The notes below the pieces were generated by a model. It was not told where the DNA came from. It saw nothing but the letters and a program-made list of their open reading frames with translations, and made no database searches. From positions 1-64,000 of the forward strand of contig CABUAT010000004.1 of the NCBI GenBank assembly GCA_902489665.1: DNA of 64,000 bases. The letters run 5' to 3'. Shown here piece after piece: positions 34,259 to 41,971 of the stretch (within the stretch, counting starts at the first letter, position 1; every line of letters starts with the position of its first letter). A program made the translations under genes and the position numbers. This DNA is from an uncultured Collinsella sp. (lineage in GTDB: Bacteria > Actinomycetota > Coriobacteriia > Coriobacteriales > Coriobacteriaceae).

Positions 34259-34300
34259 GGAACAGGCCCGCTGGCAACTAACTGCCAGCGGGCCTGTTCC
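34259..34300. repeat. 18-bp perfect hairpin in a gene-free gap
   Basis: GGAACAGGCCCGCTGGCA / TGCCAGCGGGCCTGTTCC with loop ACTAAC. The 34083-34347 gap holds no gene that I can support; this hairpin and the trpS terminator are its only structures. Confidence 0.7.
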
Positions 34301-34347
34301 TGTTTGTCGGGGGAGTGCGATGGACGGAGCCGAAGCGGTCGGGCTCC

Positions 34348-34375
34348 AAAAAAGGCGGACGCCGTAGCGCCCGCC
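34348..34375 (-). terminator. Terminator of trpS
   Basis: GGCGGACG / CGCCCGCC stem with A-run on the plus strand at 34348-34353, read as T-run on the minus strand. It lies 36 bp past the trpS stop. Confidence 0.7.
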
Positions 34376-34410
34376 CCATAACAATCGAAAGCTCAAGCCA
34401 GCAGATCGGT

Positions 34411-35460
34411 CTAGTACACCATGCCCATGGCGTCCTGAACCTCGGCCAGGGTCTGCTCGGCGATCTCGTTGGCACGACGGTTGCCCTCGTGCAGGACGTC
34501 CTTCACATAGTCCAGATCGTTCTCATAGCGCTGACGACGCTCGCGGATCGGCGCGAAGTACTCGTTGACGGCCTCGGTCACGTACTTCTTGAGTTGGCCG
34601 GAGCCGCCCATGCCGATCTCCTCGGCAATCTCGACTTCGGAACGGCCGGTGCAGATGGCGGCCGTCGAAAGCAGACCGGACACGCCGGGGCGGTTCTCGG
34701 GATCGAACGTGATCATGCGCTCGGAGTCGGTCTGGCTCTTCTTGATGCGCTTGGCCGTCTCCTCGGCGGTCATCGAGATGTTGATGGCGTTACCGTAGCT
34801 CTTGCTCATCTTGCGACCGTCCAGGCCCGGCAGCAGCGGGGTCTCGGACAGCAGTGCGTCGACCTCGGGGAACACCTTGCCGTAACGGTTGTTAAAGCGG
34901 CGTGCGATGGTGCGGGTGAGCTCGATGTGCGGCAGCTGGTCGCGACCGACGGGCACTACATTGCCCTTGCAGAACAGGATGTCGCAGGCCTGGTGCACCG
35001 GGTAGGTGAGCAGAAGGCCGGTGAGCTCGTGGCCCGAGGCCTCCATCTCGGCCTTGACCGTGGGGTTGCGCGCCAGCTCGGCCTCGGAGACCAGCGACAG
35101 GAACGGCAGCATGAGCTGGTTGGCGGCGGGCACGGCGGAGTGCGCGTAGATCATGGTCTTGTCGGGGTCGATGCCGCAGGCAAGGTAGTCCATGACCATG
35201 TTGTACACGTTGTCCTGGATGTGCTCGGTCGTGTCGCGGTCAGTGATGACCTGGTAGTCGGCGATGAGCACGTTGGTCTTGGCGCCCATGTTCTGCAGCT
35301 CAACACGGCCCTTGAGGGTGCCGAAGTAGTGACCCAGGTGCAGACGGCCGGTGGGGCGGTCGCCGGTGAGCATGGTGAACTTTTCGGGCGTTTTGGCCAG
35401 GCCCTCGCGAATGGCGTTGCTCTTTTGCAGCGCGACTTCGTAGCTGTTCTCGTTTGGCAT
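34411..35460 (-). CDS. trpS: Tryptophanyl-tRNA synthetase
   Basis: About 349 residues, class I aminoacyl-tRNA synthetase. The HIGH-like motif is RPTGRLHLGHYFG near residue 40 and the KMSKS motif is GRKMSKSYGNAINI. The Rossmann core and C-terminal helical part have normal length. ATG 35460 is chosen because TAGGAGCAATC precedes it; an earlier in-frame codon at 35490 would add ten unconserved residues. Charges tRNA-Trp in the cytoplasm. No T-box was seen upstream. Confidence 0.95.
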   Translation of the reverse strand: MPNENSYEVALQKSNAIREGLAKTPEKFTMLTGDRPTGRLHLGHYFGTLKGRVELQNMGAKTNVLIADYQVITDRDTTEHIQDNVYNMVMDYLACGIDPDKTMIYAHSAVPAANQLMLPFLSLVSEAELARNPTVKAEMEASGHELTGLLLTYPVHQACDILFCKGNVVPVGRDQLPHIELTRTIARRFNNRYGKVFPEVDALLSETPLLPGLDGRKMSKSYGNAINISMTAEETAKRIKKSQTDSERMITFDPENRPGVSGLLSTAAICTGRSEVEIAEEIGMGGSGQLKKYVTEAVNEYFAPIRERRQRYENDLDYVKDVLHEGNRRANEIAEQTLAEVQDAMGMVY

Positions 35461-35621
35461 GATTGCTCCTAACGTATGTTCATGGGTCAAGATGATAACG
35501 CGTTTATTGGAGGGGCGGGTCGTAAGTAGGCGAGGGGCGGGAGAGCGGCGGCTTGTGCGATGGGCGCGGCGTGGCTGCGCGTTTGGCCGGCGGCGTCTGG
35601 ACGCATCCTCGGCAGCTTGCC

Positions 35622-36821
35622 CTAGCGCCTGTGGTGGCGCTCCTCCTTGCGTTCTTCTGCCGCCTGCTCCTCCTGCTTAAAGGCGGGATCGTCGGGGGTG
35701 ACGAGCTCGTCCTCGTGCGTGCGCTTGTTGTAATGGTGGCGCAGCACGGGCTCAAACAGATGTAGATGCTTGGCAAAGGCCGCCGAGCCAATGGCGAGCA
35801 CGGTAAAGATGAGCACGCGCATAGGCACCTCGACCTGGTTAATCGCGGCGGCGCCGGCCGAAAGCATGATGCACCAGGCGTAGATGAGGAGTACTGCCTG
35901 CTTTTGGTTGTAGCCCTCTTGGATCAGGCGGTGGTGGATGTGGCCCTTGTCGGCCTGCCCGATGCTAATGTGGGCGCGCTTGCGGCGCACGATGGCGCTA
36001 AACGTGTCGATGATGGGCACGCCGGCAACGATGAGCGGGATGATAAGCGAGGTGAGCGCGGCGGTACGGCTCACGTTGAGTAGCGAGATGGAGCCCAGCG
36101 CAAAGCCCAGAAGCAGCGACCCCGAGTCGCCCAAGAAGATGCTTGCGGGGTTGAAGTTGTAGCGCAAAAAGGCCAGACAGGCGCCAAAGAGCGCAATGGA
36201 GAGCGCGGCGGCGTCGATGCGGCCCGAGAGAACGGCCATCGAAAACATGGTGAACGACGCGATGCCGCAGATGCCCGTGGCCAAGCCGTCGAGGCCGTCG
36301 ATGAGGTTAATGATGTTGGTGAATGCCACCAGATAGATCACGGTTATGGGGTAGGCGAGCCATCCGAGCATGATCTCGCCGGGGGCAAACGGGTTGACGA
36401 TGACGCCGATTCGCAGGCCGCCGATACAGGCGATGAGCGCGGCGAGGACCTGACCGGCCAGCTTTTGCTTGGGCTTGAGTTGGAAGACGTCGTCGATAGC
36501 GCCGGTCGCAAAGATGACGGTAAAGGAGAGTGCCAGCATGGGATAACTAATGTGGAGGCGCGGGTGCGGTACCAGGACGGGCGGCCAGCCTAGGTGCCAG
36601 GTGCCTAGGATTTGCACAATACAGGCAACGACCAGGCCCAAAAACACCGCCGTTCCGCCCAAACGCGGGATGGGCTTGGTGTTGATGCGGCGCTTAGAAG
36701 GATAGTCGACGGCGTCGAGCTTAATTGCCAAGCGCTTGACCAGGGGCACCGTGAGGAAGGTCGTGATAAAGGCCGCCGCTGCCACGCATAGGTACGGTAT
36801 GTAGCTCGGGGATGAAGCCAT
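35622..36821 (-). CDS. WecA/TagO-type undecaprenyl-phosphate sugar-1-phosphate transferase
   Basis: About 399 residues with ten or more predicted helices of the glycosyltransferase 4 (MraY/WecA) family. Key segments are DAVDYPSKRRINTKPIPRLGG, TGAIDDVFQLKPKQKL (DDxxD-like metal site), NLIDGLDGLATG, LGDSGSLLLGF and KRAHISIGQADKGHIHHRL (His motif). It links GlcNAc-1-P or a similar sugar to undecaprenyl phosphate, starting teichoic-acid or polysaccharide synthesis. The last ~40 residues are charged and His/Glu rich. ATG 36821 is preferred; TTG 36839 is the alternative. No strong ribosome site was seen. Confidence 0.88.
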   Translation of the reverse strand: MASSPSYIPYLCVAAAAFITTFLTVPLVKRLAIKLDAVDYPSKRRINTKPIPRLGGTAVFLGLVVACIVQILGTWHLGWPPVLVPHPRLHISYPMLALSFTVIFATGAIDDVFQLKPKQKLAGQVLAALIACIGGLRIGVIVNPFAPGEIMLGWLAYPITVIYLVAFTNIINLIDGLDGLATGICGIASFTMFSMAVLSGRIDAAALSIALFGACLAFLRYNFNPASIFLGDSGSLLLGFALGSISLLNVSRTAALTSLIIPLIVAGVPIIDTFSAIVRRKRAHISIGQADKGHIHHRLIQEGYNQKQAVLLIYAWCIMLSAGAAAINQVEVPMRVLIFTVLAIGSAAFAKHLHLFEPVLRHHYNKRTHEDELVTPDDPAFKQEEQAAEERKEERHHRR

Positions 36822-37029
36822 GAATCTAAAAACCGCCAAGCGTCGAAGGGAAAGGTCAGAAAAACGCCATGCGCAAAGGGCATAGTCGAATCATGATACT
36901 CGACCAAGGGGGTGCATGGAATTGCACGCAGCGATAATCACGCGCTTACCAGATATTGGGATGTTGTCGATGGCTTGTCGGGATGCCGGCGGGGATCCAT
37001 ATGGACTGTAATGGTGATTTTCGGCAAAA

Positions 37030-37196
37030 GAAAACCACCCCCCACGTTACGAAAATGAACCCACCTAAAACAGGTGGGTGCCCTCATCGACTGTTCCAGC
37101 GTCCTTAACAACGAAGGATACCTGTACTAGGTACGACTGTGTGGGCTCCCTAAATAAACGCGACGGTTCACCCAGTTGCTCCGCGGGGGGCGGAAT
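37030..37196 (-). ncRNA. ssrS: Structured RNA gene, candidate 6S RNA
   Basis: On the minus strand the sequence from 37192 down to 37035 is closed by an 11-bp stem: 5' CGCCCCCCGCG pairs with 3' CGTGGGGGGTG, followed by TTTTCTTTT. Inside are a GGGTGAACC / GGTTCA pairing, a CCCACCTGTTTTAGGTGGG hairpin and an apical GTACCTAGTAC region. Length about 165, a large internal bubble and a -10-like TATGAT at 37208-37203 fit 6S RNA, which binds RNA polymerase. No coding frame covers it. The assignment is by shape and size, not by a covariance search. Confidence 0.5.
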
Positions 37197-37274
37197 ACCT
37201 ACATCATAAAGCGGCACTTTATCGATTCCAGTCTTGACATTACAAAAATCGTGTCGGACGATTACGGCGCCTTA

Positions 37275-37291
37275 GGGACGGAGCCGTCTCC
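37275..37291. repeat. GGGACGG / CCGTCTC palindrome
   Basis: GGGACGG AG CCGTCTC(C), another GGGAC-core hairpin, in the gap before the radical SAM gene. A TTGACA-like -35 lies at 37234-37239. Confidence 0.4.
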
Positions 37292-37346
37292 GCGGCCTGG
37301 CCCTTTACGTTTGAGCTGCTGAATCGTTGTTTTGGAGCATGTTTTT

Positions 37347-38291
37347 ATGCCGACGTCGTTGACCGAACTTTTTTCGCCCGCCTGCCATTTGTGTCCGCGC
37401 CGTTGCGGTGCGGCGCGCGACGAGGGCGCGCGTGGCGTGTGCGGCGCCGACAACACGCTTAAGGTGGCCCGCGCAGCGCTTCATATGTGGGAGGAGCCGC
37501 CTATCTCGGGCGAGGCCGGCTCGGGCACGATTTTCTTTAGTGGCTGCTCGCTCAAATGCATCTATTGTCAGAACCACGAGATCTCAACGGGCAATTTTGG
37601 CCTTGAGATTTCGCCCGAGCGCTTGGTCGAGATTATGCTGGAGCTGCAGGACCAGGGCGCTAATAACATCAACCTGGTGACGGCGACGCATTATGCTCAC
37701 CTGCTGCCGGCCGCGATTGCCGCAGCTCGGGAGCGCGGGCTGGACATCCCGATCGTCTACAACACGAGCGGCTATGAGCGGGCGAGTGCCGTGGCGGCGC
37801 TGGGCGACCTGGTCGACGTGTGGCTTACGGACTTTAAATATGCCGATGCCGGGCTTGCGCAGTCGCTTTCTCATATTAAGGACTACCCGCGCGTGACCGT
37901 GTCGGGCTTGGCGCAGATGGCACGCGAGATTGAGCGCCGCGGGGGAGAGCTGGTGGACGACGATGGCCTCATGAAGCGCGGCATTATCGTGCGCCACCTG
38001 GTGTTGCCGGGGCATGCGGACGATTCATGTCGCGTGCTGGACCTGGTGTGGCAGACGGTGGGCGACGTGCCGATCTCGGTCATGAACCAGTACACGCCCA
38101 ATGCGCTCATGCGTGAGCAGGGCGGCGACCTTGCGCGCGCCGTGACGCGCGAGGAGTACGAGCAGGTGCTCGACCATGCCGACGACCTGGGCTTTACGAC
38201 GATGTTCTGGCAAGAAGGCGGCGCGGTAGACGAGAGCTTTACCCCAGCCTTCGACACCACCGGGGTCCTTACGAGCGCCCAAAGGGGCTAA
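37347..38291 (+). CDS. Radical SAM protein of the PflX (COG1313) group
   Basis: About 314 residues. The cluster-binding motif is GCSLKCIYCQNHEIS (CxxxCxxC); an additional N-terminal CHLCPRRCGAARDEGARGVCG contains four more Cys and may hold a second site. The remaining TIM-barrel segments (NLVTATHYAHLLPAA, VWLTDFKYAD) match the PflX/pyruvate-formate-lyase-activase-like group. The substrate is unknown. ATG 37347 is used, with GGAG about 10 bases upstream; TTG 37332 is another option. The stop TAA (38289-38291) lies inside a small GGGGC / GCCCC hairpin. Confidence 0.83.
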   Translation: MPTSLTELFSPACHLCPRRCGAARDEGARGVCGADNTLKVARAALHMWEEPPISGEAGSGTIFFSGCSLKCIYCQNHEISTGNFGLEISPERLVEIMLELQDQGANNINLVTATHYAHLLPAAIAAARERGLDIPIVYNTSGYERASAVAALGDLVDVWLTDFKYADAGLAQSLSHIKDYPRVTVSGLAQMAREIERRGGELVDDDGLMKRGIIVRHLVLPGHADDSCRVLDLVWQTVGDVPISVMNQYTPNALMREQGGDLARAVTREEYEQVLDHADDLGFTTMFWQEGGAVDESFTPAFDTTGVLTSAQRG

Positions 38292-38306
38292 TTTGGCCCC
38301 GTCCCA
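38284..38306. repeat. Stop-codon-containing GGGGC / GCCCC hairpin with GTCCC
   Basis: GGGGCTAATTTGGCCCC followed by GTCCCAAAAA. The radical SAM stop codon is in its loop. Related AATTTGGGACGGGG motifs occur at 25743-25756 and AATTTGAGACGGGGC at 60608-60622. Confidence 0.5.
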
Positions 38307-38367
38307 AAAAGACTGGTTATTGGGCGTTGACAGTTGGCGAGCCGTAGGTAAAATATCATCTTGTCCT

Positions 38368-38440
38368 GGGGACGTAGCTCAGTTGGGAGAGCGCTGCCGT
38401 CGCATGGCAGAGGCCGAGGGTTCGACTCCCTTCGTCTCCA
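38368..38440 (+). tRNA. tRNA-Ala (CGC)
   Basis: Cloverleaf with acceptor GGGGACG / CGTCTCC including the G3-U70 alanine identity pair. The anticodon loop is GTCGCAT (anticodon CGC). The T arm has GGTTCGACTCC. The 3' CCA is not encoded. The following CGGCTTTTTTT hairpin ends transcription. Confidence 0.92.
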
Positions 38441-38454
38441 CCCTTGGATTTGAT

Positions 38455-38486
38455 AAGCCGCTGACATTGTGTCGGCGGCTTTTTTT
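38455..38486 (+). terminator. Terminator after tRNA-Ala
   Basis: AAGCCGCTGAC / GTCGGCGGCTT stem followed by a T-run. Confidence 0.85.
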
Positions 38487-38505
38487 AAAAAGAAAGGGCT
38501 GAATT

Positions 38506-38952
38506 ATGGCCGAGCTTGAGTCCCAACCACTGTCTGCCGAGGAGCGTGCCGAGTTGGAAGAGCTCCGCGCCGAGAAGGCTCGTCGCGAGGCCCAGGAAGA
38601 GGCCCGTCGTGAGCGCGAAGAGCTGGCTGCTCTGCGTGCCGAGCGTGCTAAGGCCGAGGAGGCTGCCGCAAAGCCTGCGCCCGCGCCTGCACCTAAACCT
38701 GCCGCCGCGAAGTCCGTGCCCGCTGCGCCCAAGCCTCAGCCTAAGAAGGCCGCTCGCCCCAAACCCTCCGAGCCTAAGCCGAGCCGCGATGAGATGACGT
38801 TTGCCCAACGCATGGTTACTTCTAAGGAGCCTACGGGCGAGAACGAGATTCCGGGCATGGCCCCGGCTCAAAAAATCATCATCGTACTCGCCCTCATCGC
38901 GTTTGTCATCTTTATGGGCTACACGATCCTGACCAGCATGGGCCTGCTCTAG
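38506..38952 (+). CDS. Charged coiled-coil protein with C-terminal membrane anchor
   Basis: About 148 residues. The first ~60 are Glu/Arg/Ala-rich and coiled-coil-like (AEERAELEELRAEKARREAQ), then a Pro/Ala/Lys-rich linker, then a single predicted membrane segment near the C-terminus (IIIVLALIAFVIFMGYTIL). It is therefore probably tail-anchored. I do not recognise a family. ATG 38506 has AGAAAGGGCTGAATT before it. It may be a structural or membrane-tethering protein. No operon partner is clear. Confidence 0.65.
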   Translation: MAELESQPLSAEERAELEELRAEKARREAQEEARREREELAALRAERAKAEEAAAKPAPAPAPKPAAAKSVPAAPKPQPKKAARPKPSEPKPSRDEMTFAQRMVTSKEPTGENEIPGMAPAQKIIIVLALIAFVIFMGYTILTSMGLL

Positions 38953-39036
38953 CCGATTCGCGCCGGGTGCCATGCCCGAACACTCTGCCCTTCTCCAACC
39001 CTCAACCTCTGCACAACGCATCCGAAAGGTCGCCCC

Positions 39037-40542
39037 ATGGCTTTGACCGACATCTCTCATCCCACCGACATTGCAATGCTCACTGATCTGTACGAGCTCA
39101 CTATGGCCCAGGGCCTGTGGGAGAACGGCAAGGCCAATGAGCAGGGTTGTTTTACGGCGTTTTACCGCGACCATCCCTTTGGCAGCGCGTATGCCGTCAT
39201 GTGCGGCACCGCCGAGCTGCCCGAGCTGGTCGAGAATCTGCGCTTTACACCCGAGGATATCGACTACCTCGCCTCACTCCAGGCCCCGGCCGGCGGCGCG
39301 ATGTTCAAGCCTGCATTCCTCGACTACCTGTGCGATTTTCGAGCGCATGTAAACATCGACGCCGTTCCCGAGGGCGAGCTCGTCTTTCCGCGCGAGCCCA
39401 TGGTGCGCGTCACCGGTCCCGCGCTGGAATGCCAGCTGCTCGAGACGGCGCTGCTCAACATCGTCGGGTTCCAGACGCTTGTCGCCACCAAGACGGCGCG
39501 CGTGGTGCTCGCCGCCGACGGTCGCCCCGTGGCGGAGTTTGGCCTGCGCCGAGCCCAGGGTCCCGATGGCGGCCTGGCCGTTGCGCGCGCGAGCTACGTT
39601 GCCGGCTGCTCCTCTACGTCCAATGTGCTCGCCGGCCGCCGCTACGGTATTCCCGTCTTTGGCACGCATGCGCACAGCTGGGTGATGAGCTTCGATTCCG
39701 AGCTCGAGGCCTTCCGCGCCTTTGCCAGGTCGAGTCCCAAGAACTGTACGCTGCTTATCGACACCTATGACGTGCGCGAGGGCTGCGAGCATGCCATTAC
39801 GGTTGCCAAGGAGATGGAGGCGGTGGGCGAGCGTCTGTCGGCCATTCGCATCGACTCCGGCGACCTCGCCAAGCTCTCCAAGTATGTTCGCGGCCGTTTT
39901 GATGCCGAGGGCCTGCCCTATGTGGGGATTTCGGTTTCCAACGATCTGGATGAGTACACGATTCAGTCGCTGCTCGACCAGGGCGCGCCCATCGACAGCT
40001 TTGGCGTGGGTACCAAGCTTGCGACCTGTTACGACCAGCCGGCGCTGGGCGGCGTGTACAAGCTTTCCGCCCGCCGTGCGAGCGAGGCAGATCCATGGAC
40101 GCCGGTTGTCAAGCTCTCCGAGCAGCCCTACAAGCGCACGATCCCGGGTGTGCAACGCGTGCGCCGTTATTACGACGGCTTTGGCGGCCCGGTCTGCGAC
40201 ATGATCTACGACGAGGACCATCTGGCGGGGGAGGGCGCCGCGCGCGGCAATACCCTTGTGGCCGTGAACGATGCCGCCCTGGTGACCGACGTGTCCGAAC
40301 TCGAGTATCGCGAGCTGCTGATGCCGATCGTGCGCGATGGCAGTGCGGTGGCTCCGCGTGAGAGCATCCAGGACGCGCGCGAGCGCTGTGCTTGGGCGCT
40401 CGACCATCTGGACGCAGCTTTCAAGCGCTTCCTGTACCCGCAGACCTATGTGGTGGGTATGGAGCAGGGCCTGGCTCAGGTGCGCGACGAGCTCGTGCGT
40501 AAGAACATGGCTGCGGCTTCGGCCTTCCCCTGGGCAAAATGA
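39037..40542 (+). CDS. pncB: Nicotinate phosphoribosyltransferase PncB
   Basis: About 501 residues. NAD salvage: nicotinate plus PRPP gives nicotinate mononucleotide. Family segments include LTDLYELTMAQG, EFGLRRAQGPDGG, GTHAHSWVM and IRIDSGDLAKLSK (phosphate binding), plus GVGTKLATC. GAAAGG precedes ATG 39037. The stop codon lies inside the left arm of a hairpin. It stands upstream of proB, separated by 103 bp. Confidence 0.93.
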   Translation: MALTDISHPTDIAMLTDLYELTMAQGLWENGKANEQGCFTAFYRDHPFGSAYAVMCGTAELPELVENLRFTPEDIDYLASLQAPAGGAMFKPAFLDYLCDFRAHVNIDAVPEGELVFPREPMVRVTGPALECQLLETALLNIVGFQTLVATKTARVVLAADGRPVAEFGLRRAQGPDGGLAVARASYVAGCSSTSNVLAGRRYGIPVFGTHAHSWVMSFDSELEAFRAFARSSPKNCTLLIDTYDVREGCEHAITVAKEMEAVGERLSAIRIDSGDLAKLSKYVRGRFDAEGLPYVGISVSNDLDEYTIQSLLDQGAPIDSFGVGTKLATCYDQPALGGVYKLSARRASEADPWTPVVKLSEQPYKRTIPGVQRVRRYYDGFGGPVCDMIYDEDHLAGEGAARGNTLVAVNDAALVTDVSELEYRELLMPIVRDGSAVAPRESIQDARERCAWALDHLDAAFKRFLYPQTYVVGMEQGLAQVRDELVRKNMAAASAFPWAK

Positions 40543-40574
40543 TCCGAAGGGGACGGAGGAAAACGGATCATTTT
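40536..40574 (+). repeat. GGGGAC-loop hairpin overlapping the pncB stop
   Basis: Arms AAAATGATCCG / CGGATCATTTT enclose AAGGGGACGGAGGAAAA. The pncB stop TGA (40540-40542) is inside the left arm, and a T-run follows the right arm. Confidence 0.85.
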
Positions 40575-40645
40575 CGTCCGTTCCGCACTAGGCGCCCCGA
40601 CTGCCCCAGCTCGCCCGAACGCTCGACATTCGATTGGTTTGACGT

Positions 40646-41773
40646 ATGACGACTTCTTATAAAACGATGGTGGTAAAGATCGGTTCGTCCACGGTGGTGG
40701 GCGCCGATGGCAAGGTCAACCGCGCCTTTATCGGCGGACTTGCCGATCAAGCCGCAGCGCTGCGCAAGCTCGGCTGGCGTCTGGTCGTGGTGAGCTCGGG
40801 CGCTATTGCCTGTGGCTATCCCGTGCTGGGCTTCGACCGCAAGCCGGTCGGTGACCTGCCGAGCCTGCAGGCCTGCGCCTCGGCTGGTCAGTGCATCATC
40901 TCGTCGGCCTACGACGAGGAGTTCCATGCGCGCGAACTGCTCACTTCGCTCGTGCTGCTCACGCGCCACGACACGGCGCGCCGCACGTCCTACCTGCACG
41001 CGCGCGACGCCCTGCTTCGCCTGGTGGAGCTCGGCGTGGTGCCGGTCGTCAACGAGAACGATACCGTCACCGTCGATGAGATCAAGTTTGGCGACAACGA
41101 CACGCTGGCGGCGCTTGTGAGCTGCCTGGTTTCTGCCGATCTGTGCGTGACGCTCTCGGACATCGATGGCCTCTACACCGCCAATCCGCACGAGGATCCC
41201 ACGGCCGAGTTCGTCCCGGTCGTGCATAAGATCGACGCCAAGATCATCGCCTCGGCGGGCGATTCTTCCACATCGGTGGGCACGGGCGGCATGATCACCA
41301 AGATCCGCGCGAGCCGCATTCTCATGACGGCGGGCATTCAGAGCGTGATTTGCTCGGGCGAGGAGCCCGATGCGCTCGTGCGTCTGGCCCGCGGCGAGAG
41401 CGTGGGTACGCTGTTCGATCCGCCGGCGGAGCGCCTGGACATTGCGCCGCGCAAGCTGTGGATTGCACTGGGCGACAAGGCGCACGGCTCGGTGACGGTC
41501 GATGACGGCGCCGCGAAGGCGCTGGTCAGCCGCGGTTCGTCGCTGCTCGCGGTGGGTATTCGCGAGGTCGATGGCCAGTTTGCCGAGGGCGATGTGCTCG
41601 ACGTGTGCGACCCGAGCGGCATGGTTGTCGCCCGTGGTATCGCCGAGGCCGATTCGGACGTGCTGGAGCTTGCCGCCGGCCGCCGCCAGGACCAGATTGC
41701 CAGCAACCGCCTGCTCGCAGACCTGGCCGAGAAGCCCGCGATCCATAGGGACAACTTGATAGTGTTCGCCTAA
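40646..41773 (+). CDS. proB: Glutamate 5-kinase ProB
   Basis: About 375 residues. First step of proline synthesis. The kinase domain (VVKIGSSTVVG, VSSGAIACG, VNENDTVTVDEIKFGDND, TSVGTGGM) is followed by a PUA domain of about 100 residues at the C-terminus. No strong ribosome site was seen before ATG 40646. The stop is followed at once by a long hairpin. proA lies 1.7 kb downstream on the same strand, with an unrelated-orientation hydrolase between. Confidence 0.93.
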   Translation: MTTSYKTMVVKIGSSTVVGADGKVNRAFIGGLADQAAALRKLGWRLVVVSSGAIACGYPVLGFDRKPVGDLPSLQACASAGQCIISSAYDEEFHARELLTSLVLLTRHDTARRTSYLHARDALLRLVELGVVPVVNENDTVTVDEIKFGDNDTLAALVSCLVSADLCVTLSDIDGLYTANPHEDPTAEFVPVVHKIDAKIIASAGDSSTSVGTGGMITKIRASRILMTAGIQSVICSGEEPDALVRLARGESVGTLFDPPAERLDIAPRKLWIALGDKAHGSVTVDDGAAKALVSRGSSLLAVGIREVDGQFAEGDVLDVCDPSGMVVARGIAEADSDVLELAAGRRQDQIASNRLLADLAEKPAIHRDNLIVFA

Positions 41774-41787
41774 CCAATTGACGCTGC

Positions 41788-41885
41788 AAACGCCCCTAAG
41801 CGGCAATCTGACGTTCAATCGTCGGGCATGACCAAAAGGTCAATGCCCTCCTCTTTCACGTCACCTTGCTCGCTTAGGGGCGTTT
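41788..41885. repeat. Long three-part hairpin after proB
   Basis: Outer AAACGCCCCTAAGCG / CGCTTAGGGGCGTTT (15 bp), middle CAATCTGACGT / ACGTCACCTTG, inner GGGCATGACC / GGTCAATGCCC. It spans 98 bp and could be a two-way terminator between the convergent proB and hydrolase genes. Confidence 0.75.
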
Positions 41886-41918
41886 TCGCTTTCTGTCCTC
41901 TACCAGCGGCATTGTCGT

Positions 41919-41970
41919 TGCCGGCACTTGGGGACGTTCCTATTGTGCCGGCAGACGGGAACACTCCTTT
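41919..41970. repeat. GGGGACGTTCC-loop hairpin plus GGGAACACTCC motif
   Basis: TGCCGGCAC / GTGCCGGCA (41919-41927 and 41945-41953) enclose TTGGGGACGTTCCTATT. The same arms occur at 27746-27780 with the loop reversed. Confidence 0.75.
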
Positions 41971-41971
41971 G

